Positions 55,678 through 64,000 of a DNA stretch of 64,000 nucleotides are shown one piece after another. The first letter of the stretch is position 1, and every line of letters begins with the position of its first letter. The translations under genes and the position numbers were made by a program. The DNA lies in the NCBI GenBank assembly GCA_016584305.1, contig JACEEZ010013560.1, forward strand, positions 1,370,400 to 1,434,399, in the 5' to 3' direction. This stretch comes from Chionoecetes opilio. Taxonomy: Eukaryota > Arthropoda > Malacostraca > Decapoda > Majidae. The notes under the pieces are model-generated. The model saw only the letters and a list, made by a program, of their open reading frames with translations, made no database searches and was not told where the DNA came from.

Positions 55678-55885
55678 CCCCTTGAGACCCAGAACGTAAT
55701 TTCTAGTGTAATTTGGGTACCATTAGACTATTTTTAGTTAATAATATAAGCAATATTTTATAGATATGACCTGTTTAGTATCCTTGTCCACTAACTAATT
55801 TGGTATATTCAGTTACTTTTCGTAATTTTATGACTCGACAACATACAATTTTTTATAGCAAAGGAAACATCTGGGCGTGAAGGGG
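55678..55885. mobile_element. TTAA-type MITE, 208 bp
   Basis: TTAA then CCCCTTGAGACCCAGAACG; right CATCTGGGCGTGAAGGGG then TTAA (55674-55677, 55886-55889). Similar to the longer element at 57591. Confidence 0.62.
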
Positions 55886-56049
55886 TTAAGGGGAGCGTCT
55901 GGGGCAAGAATTGGGTATGCCATATCTACATTGAATATACTTTAAATATTTCTTTTGCCACTTTCTTTTCTTCCTCTTCTCTTATGTTTTTCTTGGGCAG
56001 CACTTTTTCTTTAAATCCAAAAATGATGACATTTCTTTTTGTCCACCGT

Positions 56050-56490
56050 ATCTTTTACTAAATTTTCCTTTTATTTGATTACTTTGACTAATTCTTTGGT
56101 CAGATTTTTCTTTTCAGTTTCTTGATCTTCTATTATTTGGCGTAAGCTTTCTTGGTCTTTTTCTTGTTCTATCTTCCATGTCTTTCTTTCATCTTTCATT
56201 TCCTCTTGTTCCATTTTCCATTTCTTATGTACTGCATTAATTTATGCGTGCATTTTCACTACCTTTTCATCATCTTCTTTACAATTTAGTTCATCCACTC
56301 TATTTTTCAGAATAGTATTCTCTTTTTCCAGTACGAACACTTTTTTTTACATCTTATCTAATTTATCCATCATTTCGTGTACTACATTTTCTAGCATTAT
56401 AACTCTTCTCTGGTTCATTTTCAGCTCTAATATGTCTTTTTCTTTGGTATCAAAGCCATCAAAAGGGGTCTTGGCGGGATCTTCCATCTA
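56050..56490 (-). pseudogene. LINE ORF1 coiled-coil fragment, copy 2 with N-terminus
   Basis: Minus strand: starts MEDPAKTPFDGFDTKEKDIL, then LENVVHEMMDKLDKM, LEKENTILKNRVDELN, and a charged helix. Stops are present near 56352 and 56250. Homologous to 54240-54600. Confidence 0.68.
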
Positions 56491-57586
56491 TGTTTACTTT
56501 CAATTTTTTTCACTTTTTATGCTAATCATTTGGAGACGAGACTATTTAACTGCACAGCTCTCACCTGTAAGTACTTAAGGTCTTTTTGGGTCCTCTGTGT
56601 CCTTGTTTGGTCACAGCAGCCAGTCACCATAGCCAGTTGTGTAGGAGCCTTTCAAAGCACGTCTGTACACACAGCTGACAGTGTGTGTGTTTGTGTGAAC
56701 GTTGATTAAAAGAAAAAGCGAGTGCATTATAATGTAAAACGCAGAGGCAGCTGCAGCATCATCCTCACTCACAGACATCCACCATTTCCTGGTGTGGACG
56801 GGCCTTAAGGGGGTCGTTCAGTGAAACTTGAAATATGGCTCCGATCCCATTGAGATTTTTACACGATAAACTACATTATTATGCAGCATTCCTGGCCAAG
56901 TTTGAAGACGATAGGATTATTACTTTGTTTACATGAATATTTTTTTATTAAATTTGGGCGTTTTTTGGCAAACTTTAATTTCTATCTTCTTCCTCATAAA
57001 TGATCATGTATCAATTTGCTTTATACCACTCGATAACACAATCACTCTTCTACATTTTCAAGTATGATTTTAGCTATCGCAGTGAAATTGGATTTTTAGC
57101 ATGTCGTACTGAATTTTACCATAGATTTTCTCGTTTTTAATGTTGCGTGCATTTTGGAGCGACGAACATACTACAAAAACTGCCTATTGCATGCTTCTGT
57201 CAAATGCTGCAATCAGATTGGGAATAAGTCAAACCGTTTCAGAGAAGATAGAAAATTTTACCACTAATGAGGGAAAAAAGTTATGAGCAGTTAAAGTTTA
57301 TTTGTCATACTGATCTACATTCACTGAACTAAACAGCATTCCAGGCATCTATAATTTGTATTCAGACTAAAAACAACCAATTTAGAGCTTTTGGCACCTG
57401 GCTTCTTGTTTTTTTATATACGTATATAAAAGGATATTACGCGCCGGAAGGTGTTTAGCATTTTTGAAGTTTTTTTTGATCTCGTAAATGTATTTGCTAT
57501 TATTTGCAAATTTTTACCCAAATAAAAATTAAATAAAAAAAGAGTAAATTACATCTGTATTCCTCTTTCCAATGATATATTGTTTA
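56491..57586. other. SMG7 intron 5 sequence without identified feature
   Basis: AT-rich; no motif, terminal repeat or tandem array recognised. Confidence 0.4.
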
Positions 57587-57590
57587 TTAA

Positions 57591-58286
57591 CCCTTTCACG
57601 CACGAAAAGCCTAATAAGTTTTTCCGTCCACTGCAACATCCGTCTTATGCTCCCTAAGGGGCCCCGCGAAATGGCCAGACTGTGCGGCGAATTATATTTT
57701 TATGTTATCAATTTCACCAACGTGTATTTTTTTTTCCCTGGCATATTATATATCATTGGTTTTGAAAGAGATTATTCTGCCTTATGAAAGAAAAAATAAC
57801 AAGAAATGCAAATAAATACCGGAATTTACCGACTCCGAAAAAATATAAAGTAAAAGAGAAATAAGAAATACTAGGGTTCACCACTTCGTAGCTCGAAACT
57901 TCCTGAGTCAACTTTTTATGGTTTATATGCCAATAAAAGTGGATTTTTATGAGGATTCCAACGCTACCATTATAATTTTCATATGGCCATTATGGCCAGC
58001 TCGGGACACGTTTTAAAGGGACGACAATCCGCGCGCACAGGCTGCCTGCTGAGTGAAAACTGACACACAAACCCTTATCATTTCACATCCACTCACACGA
58101 GAGAGTTGACAATTAGTTTATTTTATAGGTCTAGCTTGGATCTTTGACGCAGAAAATTTTGACGCAATTCTGATAAATACTTTATTTTTGGTGAATTTTT
58201 AACAGTTTTTTGACGCAATTCGCGTCAAAAGCTCAGATTGCAGACGGGCCCGTTTTGACGCGATCGCGTCACCGTGCGTGAAAGGG
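57591..58286. mobile_element. TTAA-type (piggyBac-like) MITE, 696 bp
   Basis: TTAA (57587-57590) then CCCTTTCACGCACG; right CGTGCGTGAAAGGG then TTAA (58287-58290). TTAACCC is the usual piggyBac start. The subterminal region has several tgacgc words (about 58140-58265). Confidence 0.8.
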
Positions 58287-58734
58287 TTAAATTCGGTACA
58301 ATAGTGGCGAAGTTATTAAAGGAAAACTGGAAAAAGGCAAGTTTTTCAGTAGATAGGTCTTCTCCCTCTACTCCCTCACTACTGAGGCCTTGATACGACC
58401 CCTCAGACCCTCTTTGTCTCACAAAAAGGGACTGAGAGGTGCCAGTTTATCTATGCCAGTGAATATCCTGAAAAAAAATGTACATATATTTTTCGAGGGG
58501 GAGGGGGGTGTTAGAAAATCAGCCATAATGCTTTCAATTTTTCTTCTTTCTTTATAATATTTTGTCACAAGCTTGCCCAAGTGTTCAACTAGGCATGATA
58601 TTATTTTTGGAATATTTAGATGTTTTTCGGAAATATTCACTGAACACCCCCCTTAATAAACCGTATAAATTTGTATATTACTGACTACAGTAAATTTGCT
58701 CGAATTGTCCTCCGTTCGAAAATGTGGTATTAGG

Positions 58735-58835
58735 TCGGTATAGTGGGCTTTCAAAAATGCTAGGATTCTTACCTAGTACATCATCGTGTAGATTTCTTCA
58801 TTCTGAGTATTTATCTCCCATTTCCAATGGGGGAT
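58735..58835. mobile_element. E9-family fragment
   Basis: About 100 bp matching 47655-47755 (gtgggctttcaaaa, catcatcgtgtag, ttcttcattctgagtatt). Confidence 0.7.
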
Positions 58836-58883
58836 AAATGCGATCTGGTGATATATACGAGGGTGTCTCAAATCGTCCAGACA

Positions 58884-59052
58884 CCCTCTAATCACAGGCG
58901 CCACTTTAAAGCTCCTGCCTGCGCCACCACGGGCGAGGGCCTACCATCACAGCCCTCAAGTGAACCTCCAGAGCCTACCATCCCATCTCTGAAGGTCATT
59001 GCCTACATGCACTATAGGCCCATATGAGTAAAAAAAAAAAAAAAAAAAAAAA
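58884..59052 (+). mobile_element. SINE 3' part with A tail
   Basis: The body from ctaatcacaggcgccac to cattgcctacatgcactata, then about 24 A. It is 5'-truncated and in the opposite orientation to the copies at 5830 and 42719. Confidence 0.7.
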
Positions 59053-59177
59053 AGGATGCGTGATAGCCGTGAAATGCGGTAGCTTATTGCGCTATAGCCG
59101 AGGATTGTAGTACATTTGGGTATGCGCGATAGCCGTAAAGCACGATAGCCGAATGCGCGATAGCCATGGTTTGAGTG
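59053..59177. mobile_element. E11-type TA element, right end
   Basis: Words tagcc/tagc at 59064, 59080 and 59095, and again at 59130, 59146 and 59161 (16 and 15 bp each), ending CCATGGTTTGAGTG and TA. The left end is missing; it abuts the SINE tail. Confidence 0.62.
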
Positions 59178-59189
59178 TATAGAAAAATG

Positions 59190-60310
59190 CAAGAACGAAC
59201 CAAAATGGTTTATATAGTTTTATCAAGAGGAAATAAAAACAAAAAAGAAGGGATTAATAAGCTAAAAGTGAAAGGGACAGTGTACGGAGAATCAGTAGCA
59301 CAAGTTGAAGTCATGAATGAATGTTTTCAAAAAGTTTTCTATGAAGAAAAAAAAATCCTGGAAGAAGAGGGTAGACAAAAAGCAAAGTATTAAGTGATAT
59401 AGAATCGAAAAGCAGGAAATTATGAAATTATTGGAAGCCCAAGAAGTATATAAAGCACCAGGTCCGGATGGAGTTTCAAACTGGATTTTGAAGGAATATA
59501 GGGAGCAACTGGTGGATAAAGGACACAGTCTAGTTACATGCTCCCTAAATGAGGGTAAAGTACCCCAAGCATGGAAAAGAGCATCATTTGTCCCCATATA
59601 TACATATATAAAAGGGACAGCAAGGAGGAACCGCTGAATTTCAGACCCGTCTCTTTGACTAGTGTAATAGGAAAGCTATATTACAGTAGGTGAGAAGACA
59701 GTAAGAGACAGAGGGGTTAAGTATCTTGAGAAAATGAGGATCCTATCAGACAGACAACTTGGATTCAGAGCTGGGAGTTCCTGTACAGCAAACCTGCAAT
59801 GCTTGCCGAGTGCAACACTCGGGGGTGTTCGACGTAGTACAAGAAAGAGATGGATGGGTGAATTTTGCTTACTTGGATCTGAAGACAGTATTTGATAAGG
59901 TACCCCATAAAAGATTGTTGTGGAAACTGGAATACGTAGAACTTGATGGGAATGTCATGAAATGGATAAAGGAAAAGTGAGACAGATGAGAACCGTAATA
60001 CAAGACTGTGTCAGGGTGGAGAAGTGTGTTAAGCGGAGTTCCTCAAGGCTCGCTATTACCACCTGTTATGTTCCTGATTTATGTTAATGACATGTCTGAT
60101 TTTAAAAGTTACAGTTATACAGTTGTACAGCTGTTCAGTGTTCTACAGTTTTTCCTATCGGTGCATTGAAGTGTGGAATAACCCGGACAGTGAAATTATA
60201 GATGCCAAAAGTGTTCATTTTTTTAAAGCTTAGATAGACCAAATGAGACAAGGAGACGGGACCCCACGAGTGTAACTCATTTCCCGTATATCACAACTAG
60301 GTAAATACAG
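59190..60310 (+). mobile_element. CR1-like LINE, decayed RT to 3' end
   Basis: Frames read RKMQERTKMVYIVLSRGNKN, KLKVKGTVYGESVAQVEVMN, APGPDGVSNWILKEYREQL, VPQAWKRASFVPIY, RDGWVNFAYLDLKTVFDKVP, HKRLLWKLEYVE and a later LINE tail ending aactaggtaaatac. Many stops and frameshifts. Confidence 0.8.
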
Positions 60311-60793
60311 ACTGGGATGAGTACTTATTCCCCATTATATCACCCTAAAGTTGTTCATAGATTAAAAATATTAAAGATTAAGAAGCAAAAAAAATTTGTT
60401 TGTCATGTTTACATTAAAATATGTGGGGGTTATATCGATAAAATCCCTGTTGCTACATTACTTCAGGGAGCATCCACCATTGAGGCAGCAGATATGGTGT
60501 GGTCTTACTTAAAGGAAAGAATGGAGGGGCTGAAATGGAGGAAGAAAAAGGTTTTTTGCTTCGTGAAAAATAAATAGTCAAGAGTTTACAAATACAACAA
60601 TTCATAATTATTTGATACTATGGAGACTTGAAATAGCAAAAATGAGAAAATACATAGGATCAGTTCTTTGATGGAAGTGCCAAATCACATCTAATGGCTT
60701 GAGTTTGCATGCTGGGAAAAGTGATAATGACGAAATGAATGTAGTATATGCATATCCCATGTTGTATATGCATACATGGAATGGTTTTTTCAG
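60311..60793. other. SMG7 intron 5 sequence with an unassigned open frame
   Basis: An 86-codon frame (60317-60577) contains DKIPVATLLQGASTIEAADM but I recognise no family. It could be a repeat or chance. Confidence 0.3.
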
Positions 60794-60979
60794 GCATGCA
60801 GTTATGGTTGCACCCAAACCCGTGGCCACCCATACAATCAACTTGCACTTCTTGAGGGGTGGGCGAGGAAAAAACCCTCTAGCGCTGTAGCACTTTATGT
60901 TCGAGCCATGTGTGCCCTTTTCCATTCCTGGTGCTCCTGCAAATTTGACACAAACTCTTTCAAAACTTTTGGCATCTTG
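60794..60979 (+). CDS. SMG7: SMG7 exon 6, with two compensating frameshifts
   Basis: The acceptor ttttttcag ends at 60793 and a gtaagt donor begins at 60980. After completing Arg, the frame reads HAVMVAPKP; conservation then moves to another frame for HPYNQLALLEGWARKKP and VALYVRAM; it returns to the first frame for PFSIPGAPANLTQTLSKLLA. This tracks vertebrate SMG7 (RHAAQLVPSNGQPYNQLAIL...PFPAASTNLQKALSKAL, from memory). Shifts lie near 60813-60826 and 60891-60915; in the first frame there is TAG at 60888-60890. The 186-nt length and phase are normal. Either assembly indels or real mutation. Confidence 0.82.
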
Positions 60980-61024
60980 GTAAGTATCTGTGAATCATCA
61001 TTAGAAGGATTTAAAAGATTTATC

Positions 61025-61110
61025 ATTGACCTGATTGTGGTGTGGTTAGCATGCTCAGCTCACAATCAAAAGATCGGAAGCTCAAATCCTAGCCAGATAA
61101 AGACTACCTG
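61025..61110 (+). mobile_element. Possible second tRNA-derived SINE head
   Basis: tggtgtggttagcatgctca resembles an A box and aagctcaaatcctagc a B box, about 35 bp apart. The following sequence does not match the other SINE body. Confidence 0.4.
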
Positions 61111-61555
61111 TAATGCGAAAATCTGTCTTCATCCAGTTGAAAATAGATATATTGCCACCACATATATCTTTATTCTCATAACATTTACATGGAGCTGCTC
61201 CTAGCATGCTTACAATCCCTCGTAAGATCGCCTTTTAGAAAACCTAAGTTCAGTGCTGGATTTTGATGCAGACATTAACCCTTTTTTGAACAATTACAAA
61301 ACAACTTATCCCAAACCCCCCAGTGTTTTTGCTGTTTGTTTTCACTCTGCACCACACATAATCCCCTCATGCACTACACATGTACAGAGGCAAATATTTC
61401 AATATAGGCATCGGAAGCAAATTTTTGGAAGGATTCATAAGAAATGGCTGGTGACATTAACCCATGGATTCATGTACATGTCCCCGGATCAACTTTTCAT
61501 TGACTACAAACGTTCACAAATTTACAGATTAATTTGTAAAGAAAAATAGAATGGT
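61111..61555. other. SMG7 intron 6 sequence without identified feature
   Basis: An open frame at 61253-61549 has no motif I recognise. No further SMG7 exon was found. Confidence 0.35.
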
Positions 61556-61559
61556 GTAA

Positions 61560-62290
61560 ATTTTCAACTCTTAACCCCCAGGGTGCCAGGTTTGTATGTA
61601 TAGGGGCAAACCAAATATGTCTCGTTGGCAAGGGGCTGTATATGTACGGACTAGATTTAAAATATTCGCCCAGCCCAAAACCAGTCGAGATAGGCTGCCA
61701 ATTATTTTACCCCAAGTAGGCCACCTTATGGACTTTCCCCTTCCCCCCACCTTCGCCCCCCCCAAAACCCCCCAGTCGCCGGTATGAAGGCAAATAAAAA
61801 CATATGTCTGGAAAAAAGACAAAAAGGAAATATTCGTGTAGCTGAAAATAACTAATCTATTCCTTCTATATTTTACCCAAAGTAGGCCACCCATACACCT
61901 AAATATATGCCTCCCCCCAGCGCCGTGCTTTGGGTGCAAACAATCCCACAATACCGGAAATACAAAAATCCGTACAGCCGAAAAACTTGAGTTAGGTCTA
62001 CCATTTTTTTTCCCCAAGTAGACCACCCTTAGACCCACCCATTTCCCACCCTTCTCAGTCACCGTGCTTGGGTGGAAGCAAATCCCATAACACCAGAAAA
62101 AACAAAACTGCCCTGCCAAAAATACTTGAGCTACCCCTCTAAGTTTACTACACCAAGTATAACTGAGCCCATACCAAACCAGGGCCGTCCCACCCCATCC
62201 ACCCCTAGAAACCAGAGCGTGGGTGGTAGGACTACTAATCTGTCTTTGTGTACCACCCAAATGAGAAACCATGTCGCTGTCTCTGAAAGA
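61560..62290. repeat. Diverged tandem repeat, about 137-165 bp units
   Basis: The word accccaagtaggccacc and variants start at about 61711, 61876, 62013 and 62152. C-rich sequence and matching blocks (ccgtgctttgggtg, ccgtgcttgggtgg) recur. The 246-codon minus-strand frame is repeat-internal. Confidence 0.65.
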
Positions 62291-62367
62291 TAGTCGGTAG
62301 ATATAGTCCAAAGATAGTCAAAGTAGTCCGTAATCACTCCTGAAAAAAAAACAAATGGTTTCAAATA

Positions 62368-63153
62368 CAGGGTGTAACACGAGTTTCTGCAAATATTGAT
62401 ACAGGTGAAAGAACATGTAATTCTAAGCACAAAATATTCTATAACCATATGCTTTTTGAAGCTTCCTTTAGACGTGAGATGAAGTTAGAAAAAATTAGCG
62501 CGGCCAGTAATTTTCACCATGGCAGGTGAAAATTATGGAGTAGTGCATGTGTACTCGCCGCTCGGTGACATTTTGAAGATTTAATCATAATGTTTACTAG
62601 TAATGGAGCATTACATTATCTTATAGCAACACAAATTTGGGATTAAAGGAACATGTTTTTACTAAATAAGCAGTACATGAGAACAGCAGGGCTGGGAATA
62701 AACATACTGTAAAAGGCTAAGGGGGCAACGTGTCGGGGCGGGGGAGGAAGGAGGGGGCTAGGCTGCGAGGGCCTCACCGATCAGCTGATCACGTGTTCAC
62801 TCTACCCCTTTCCCCGACACGATGCCATGTAGCCTTTTACAGTATTGTTTATTACAGCCCTGCTTGTTCTCATGTACTGTTTATTTAGTAATAACATGTC
62901 CATAATACCAAAATTTTGTTGTATAAGATAATGTAATGCTCCATTACTAGTAAACATTATGATTAAATCATTTAAAATGTCACCGAGCGGCAAACGCCTG
63001 CCATGGTGAAATTTCTGGCCGCGCTAATTTTTCTAACTTCATCTCACGTCTAAGGGAAGCTTCAAAAAGCATATGGTTTTTGAATATTTTGTGCTTAGAA
63101 TTACATGTCTTTCACCTGATCAATATTTGCAGAAAACTCGTGGGCACACCCTG
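62368..63153. mobile_element. Near-palindromic TA-flanked element (mariner-like ends)
   Basis: CAGGGTGTAACACGAGTTTC and its complement, TA on both sides. Homology between arms runs for about 380 bp on each side of a centre near 62765; both arms contain ccattactagtaaacattat-type sequence. No room for a transposase. Confidence 0.85.
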
Positions 63154-63279
63154 TATAATGTAAAGAAAAGAAAATACCACAATATACCACAACAAAAAAT
63201 TCCAAATGACGTGTTGTATGACTTTTGGGATAACATGGTTCCTGTGGGAATACTTAAACCACAAAAATATGTGTGTACG

Positions 63280-63470
63280 AAACGTAGTCCGTACTCTCCT
63301 CTGCAACCACAGCTGGGCACCGCAAACGAAAATCCCCTTCCGCAAATGCACTTCTGCATATCCTAATCCTTACTTGCCACAACCGCAGGTCTGAAACCCT
63401 TTCTTGAATTTGCACTTCCGTAACCGCAAGTCCGCACATATCCGCAAAACAATGACGTGATATTTTCCTT
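63280..63470. repeat. Possible hAT-type end with repeated ccgcaa words
   Basis: gctgggcaccgcaaacgaaa is followed by recurring ccgcaaatg, ccgcaggtc, accgcaagtccgc. A GCTGGGCACC start with iterated words resembles hAT ends and fits the hAT coding remnant at 63745-63948. Confidence 0.4.
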
Positions 63471-63744
63471 GCATAAAGTGCAAAAAATAAAAGGCAAAGC
63501 ACTTTTTAGTAGTAGTTAATTATTATTCACTAAATAATTTGTCAATTCATATTATGTTAGTAATTTTTTCATACCTCCCCCTCAGCGCCCACTGATGTAT
63601 TTGCTAAAATTTCACCTGCCCCTCATTTTGGACTCCTCACTATATTGATCAACTTAAATGCAATTTAAAGGGGTAATAATTAGTATAAGTACATTTCACT
63701 ATTCTCCAAAATATATTCATTTATATGATATTAGATCCAGAACT

Positions 63745-63948
63745 TCAGACTCTTCTCTCAGAGTCCTCTGGTGACAATTCCATCTTGTGCAGGTTCATGT
63801 TCCCCCTCATGAAGACCAATCTCTCAAAATTGTCAGAGGTCATACTTGCTATTTTGGCGTTCATGATGTCCGACCCTTGGGAGAACAGTCTCTCCACGGC
63901 TGCAGAGTTGGGGATGGCCATTGTTGTACTTAACAAACACATCTACCC
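63745..63948 (-). pseudogene. hAT transposase C-terminal dimerisation domain remnant
   Basis: Minus strand: AIPNSAAVERLFSQGSDIMN then AKIASMTSDNFERLVFMRGN, the hATC dimerisation block (S-A-VER-FS--G-I...R--L---NFE-LVF---N). A stop precedes the first Met, so the upstream part is absent, beyond the window, or in another frame. It lies in SMG7 intron 6. Confidence 0.75.
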
Positions 63949-64000
63949 AGGCAAGGGGTAGTTTAGTTAACAATGTGACTGGGTTTGCAGATTTTCTTTT

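Noticed and set aside
60776..61204. 142-codon frame as a continuous SMG7 exon
   Set aside because: Its frame does not match the phase of exon 5, and conserved SMG7 residues before 60815 and after 60915 lie in another frame; the exon has a donor at 60980.
61571..62311. 246-codon minus-strand open frame
   Set aside because: It overlies a diverged tandem repeat and has no recognisable motif; not called as a gene.

Overview
This is eukaryotic genomic DNA, most likely from a decapod crustacean or a close arthropod relative. The evidence is long introns, very dense transposon fossils, long (TA)n/(GA)n microsatellites, and interspersed TTAGG/CCTAA pentamers (the arthropod telomere word). There is no bacterial-style gene organisation. 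I had no search tools; family names rest on motifs I recognise and on alignment by eye.

Two conserved host genes lie head-to-tail on the + strand. (1) WDR81: its last three exons (1-131, 291-397, 7503-7734) encode the C-terminal WD40 repeats and the stop codon, with a poly(A) signal near 8468. (2) SMG7, a nonsense-mediated decay factor: a 26-nt first coding exon at 16981-17006, then exons at 27629-27716, 34157-34285, 44232-44350, 54956-55120 and 60794-60979. All junctions keep phase. Together they encode the N-terminal 14-3-3-like/TPR region, spread over 44 kb; the gene continues past the window. The last exon carries two compensating frameshifts and an in-frame stop as assembled.

Everything else I can identify is mobile or repetitive DNA in the introns and the intergenic gap. 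Non-LTR retrotransposons fall into several groups: an RTE-like family with an (ATTG)n 3' tail, a BovB-like RTE fragment, many CR1/L2-like pieces with coiled-coil ORF1 or SGNH-like domains, and jockey/CR1-group copies. There are also tRNA-headed SINEs, a solo LTR and a possible second one, a DIRS/Ngaro-type tyrosine recombinase scrap, hAT and PIF/Harbinger pieces (one with a MADF domain), TTAA-flanked piggyBac-like MITEs, and a large set of TA-flanked non-autonomous elements of the pogo/Tigger or Tc1/mariner type.

The most striking pattern is in those TA-flanked elements. At least eight families with different end sequences each carry three copies of a family-specific word in the terminal region, spaced 15-16 bp apart (one at 17). 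The word changes from family to family while the pitch stays fixed, which looks like diversified transposase binding sites on one invariant scaffold. Many insertions can be ordered in time from nesting and target-site duplications: RTE into CR1-like, a LINE into a TTAA MITE, two TA elements back-to-back in another TTAA MITE, a solo LTR into a coding remnant, and a SINE into a TA element.
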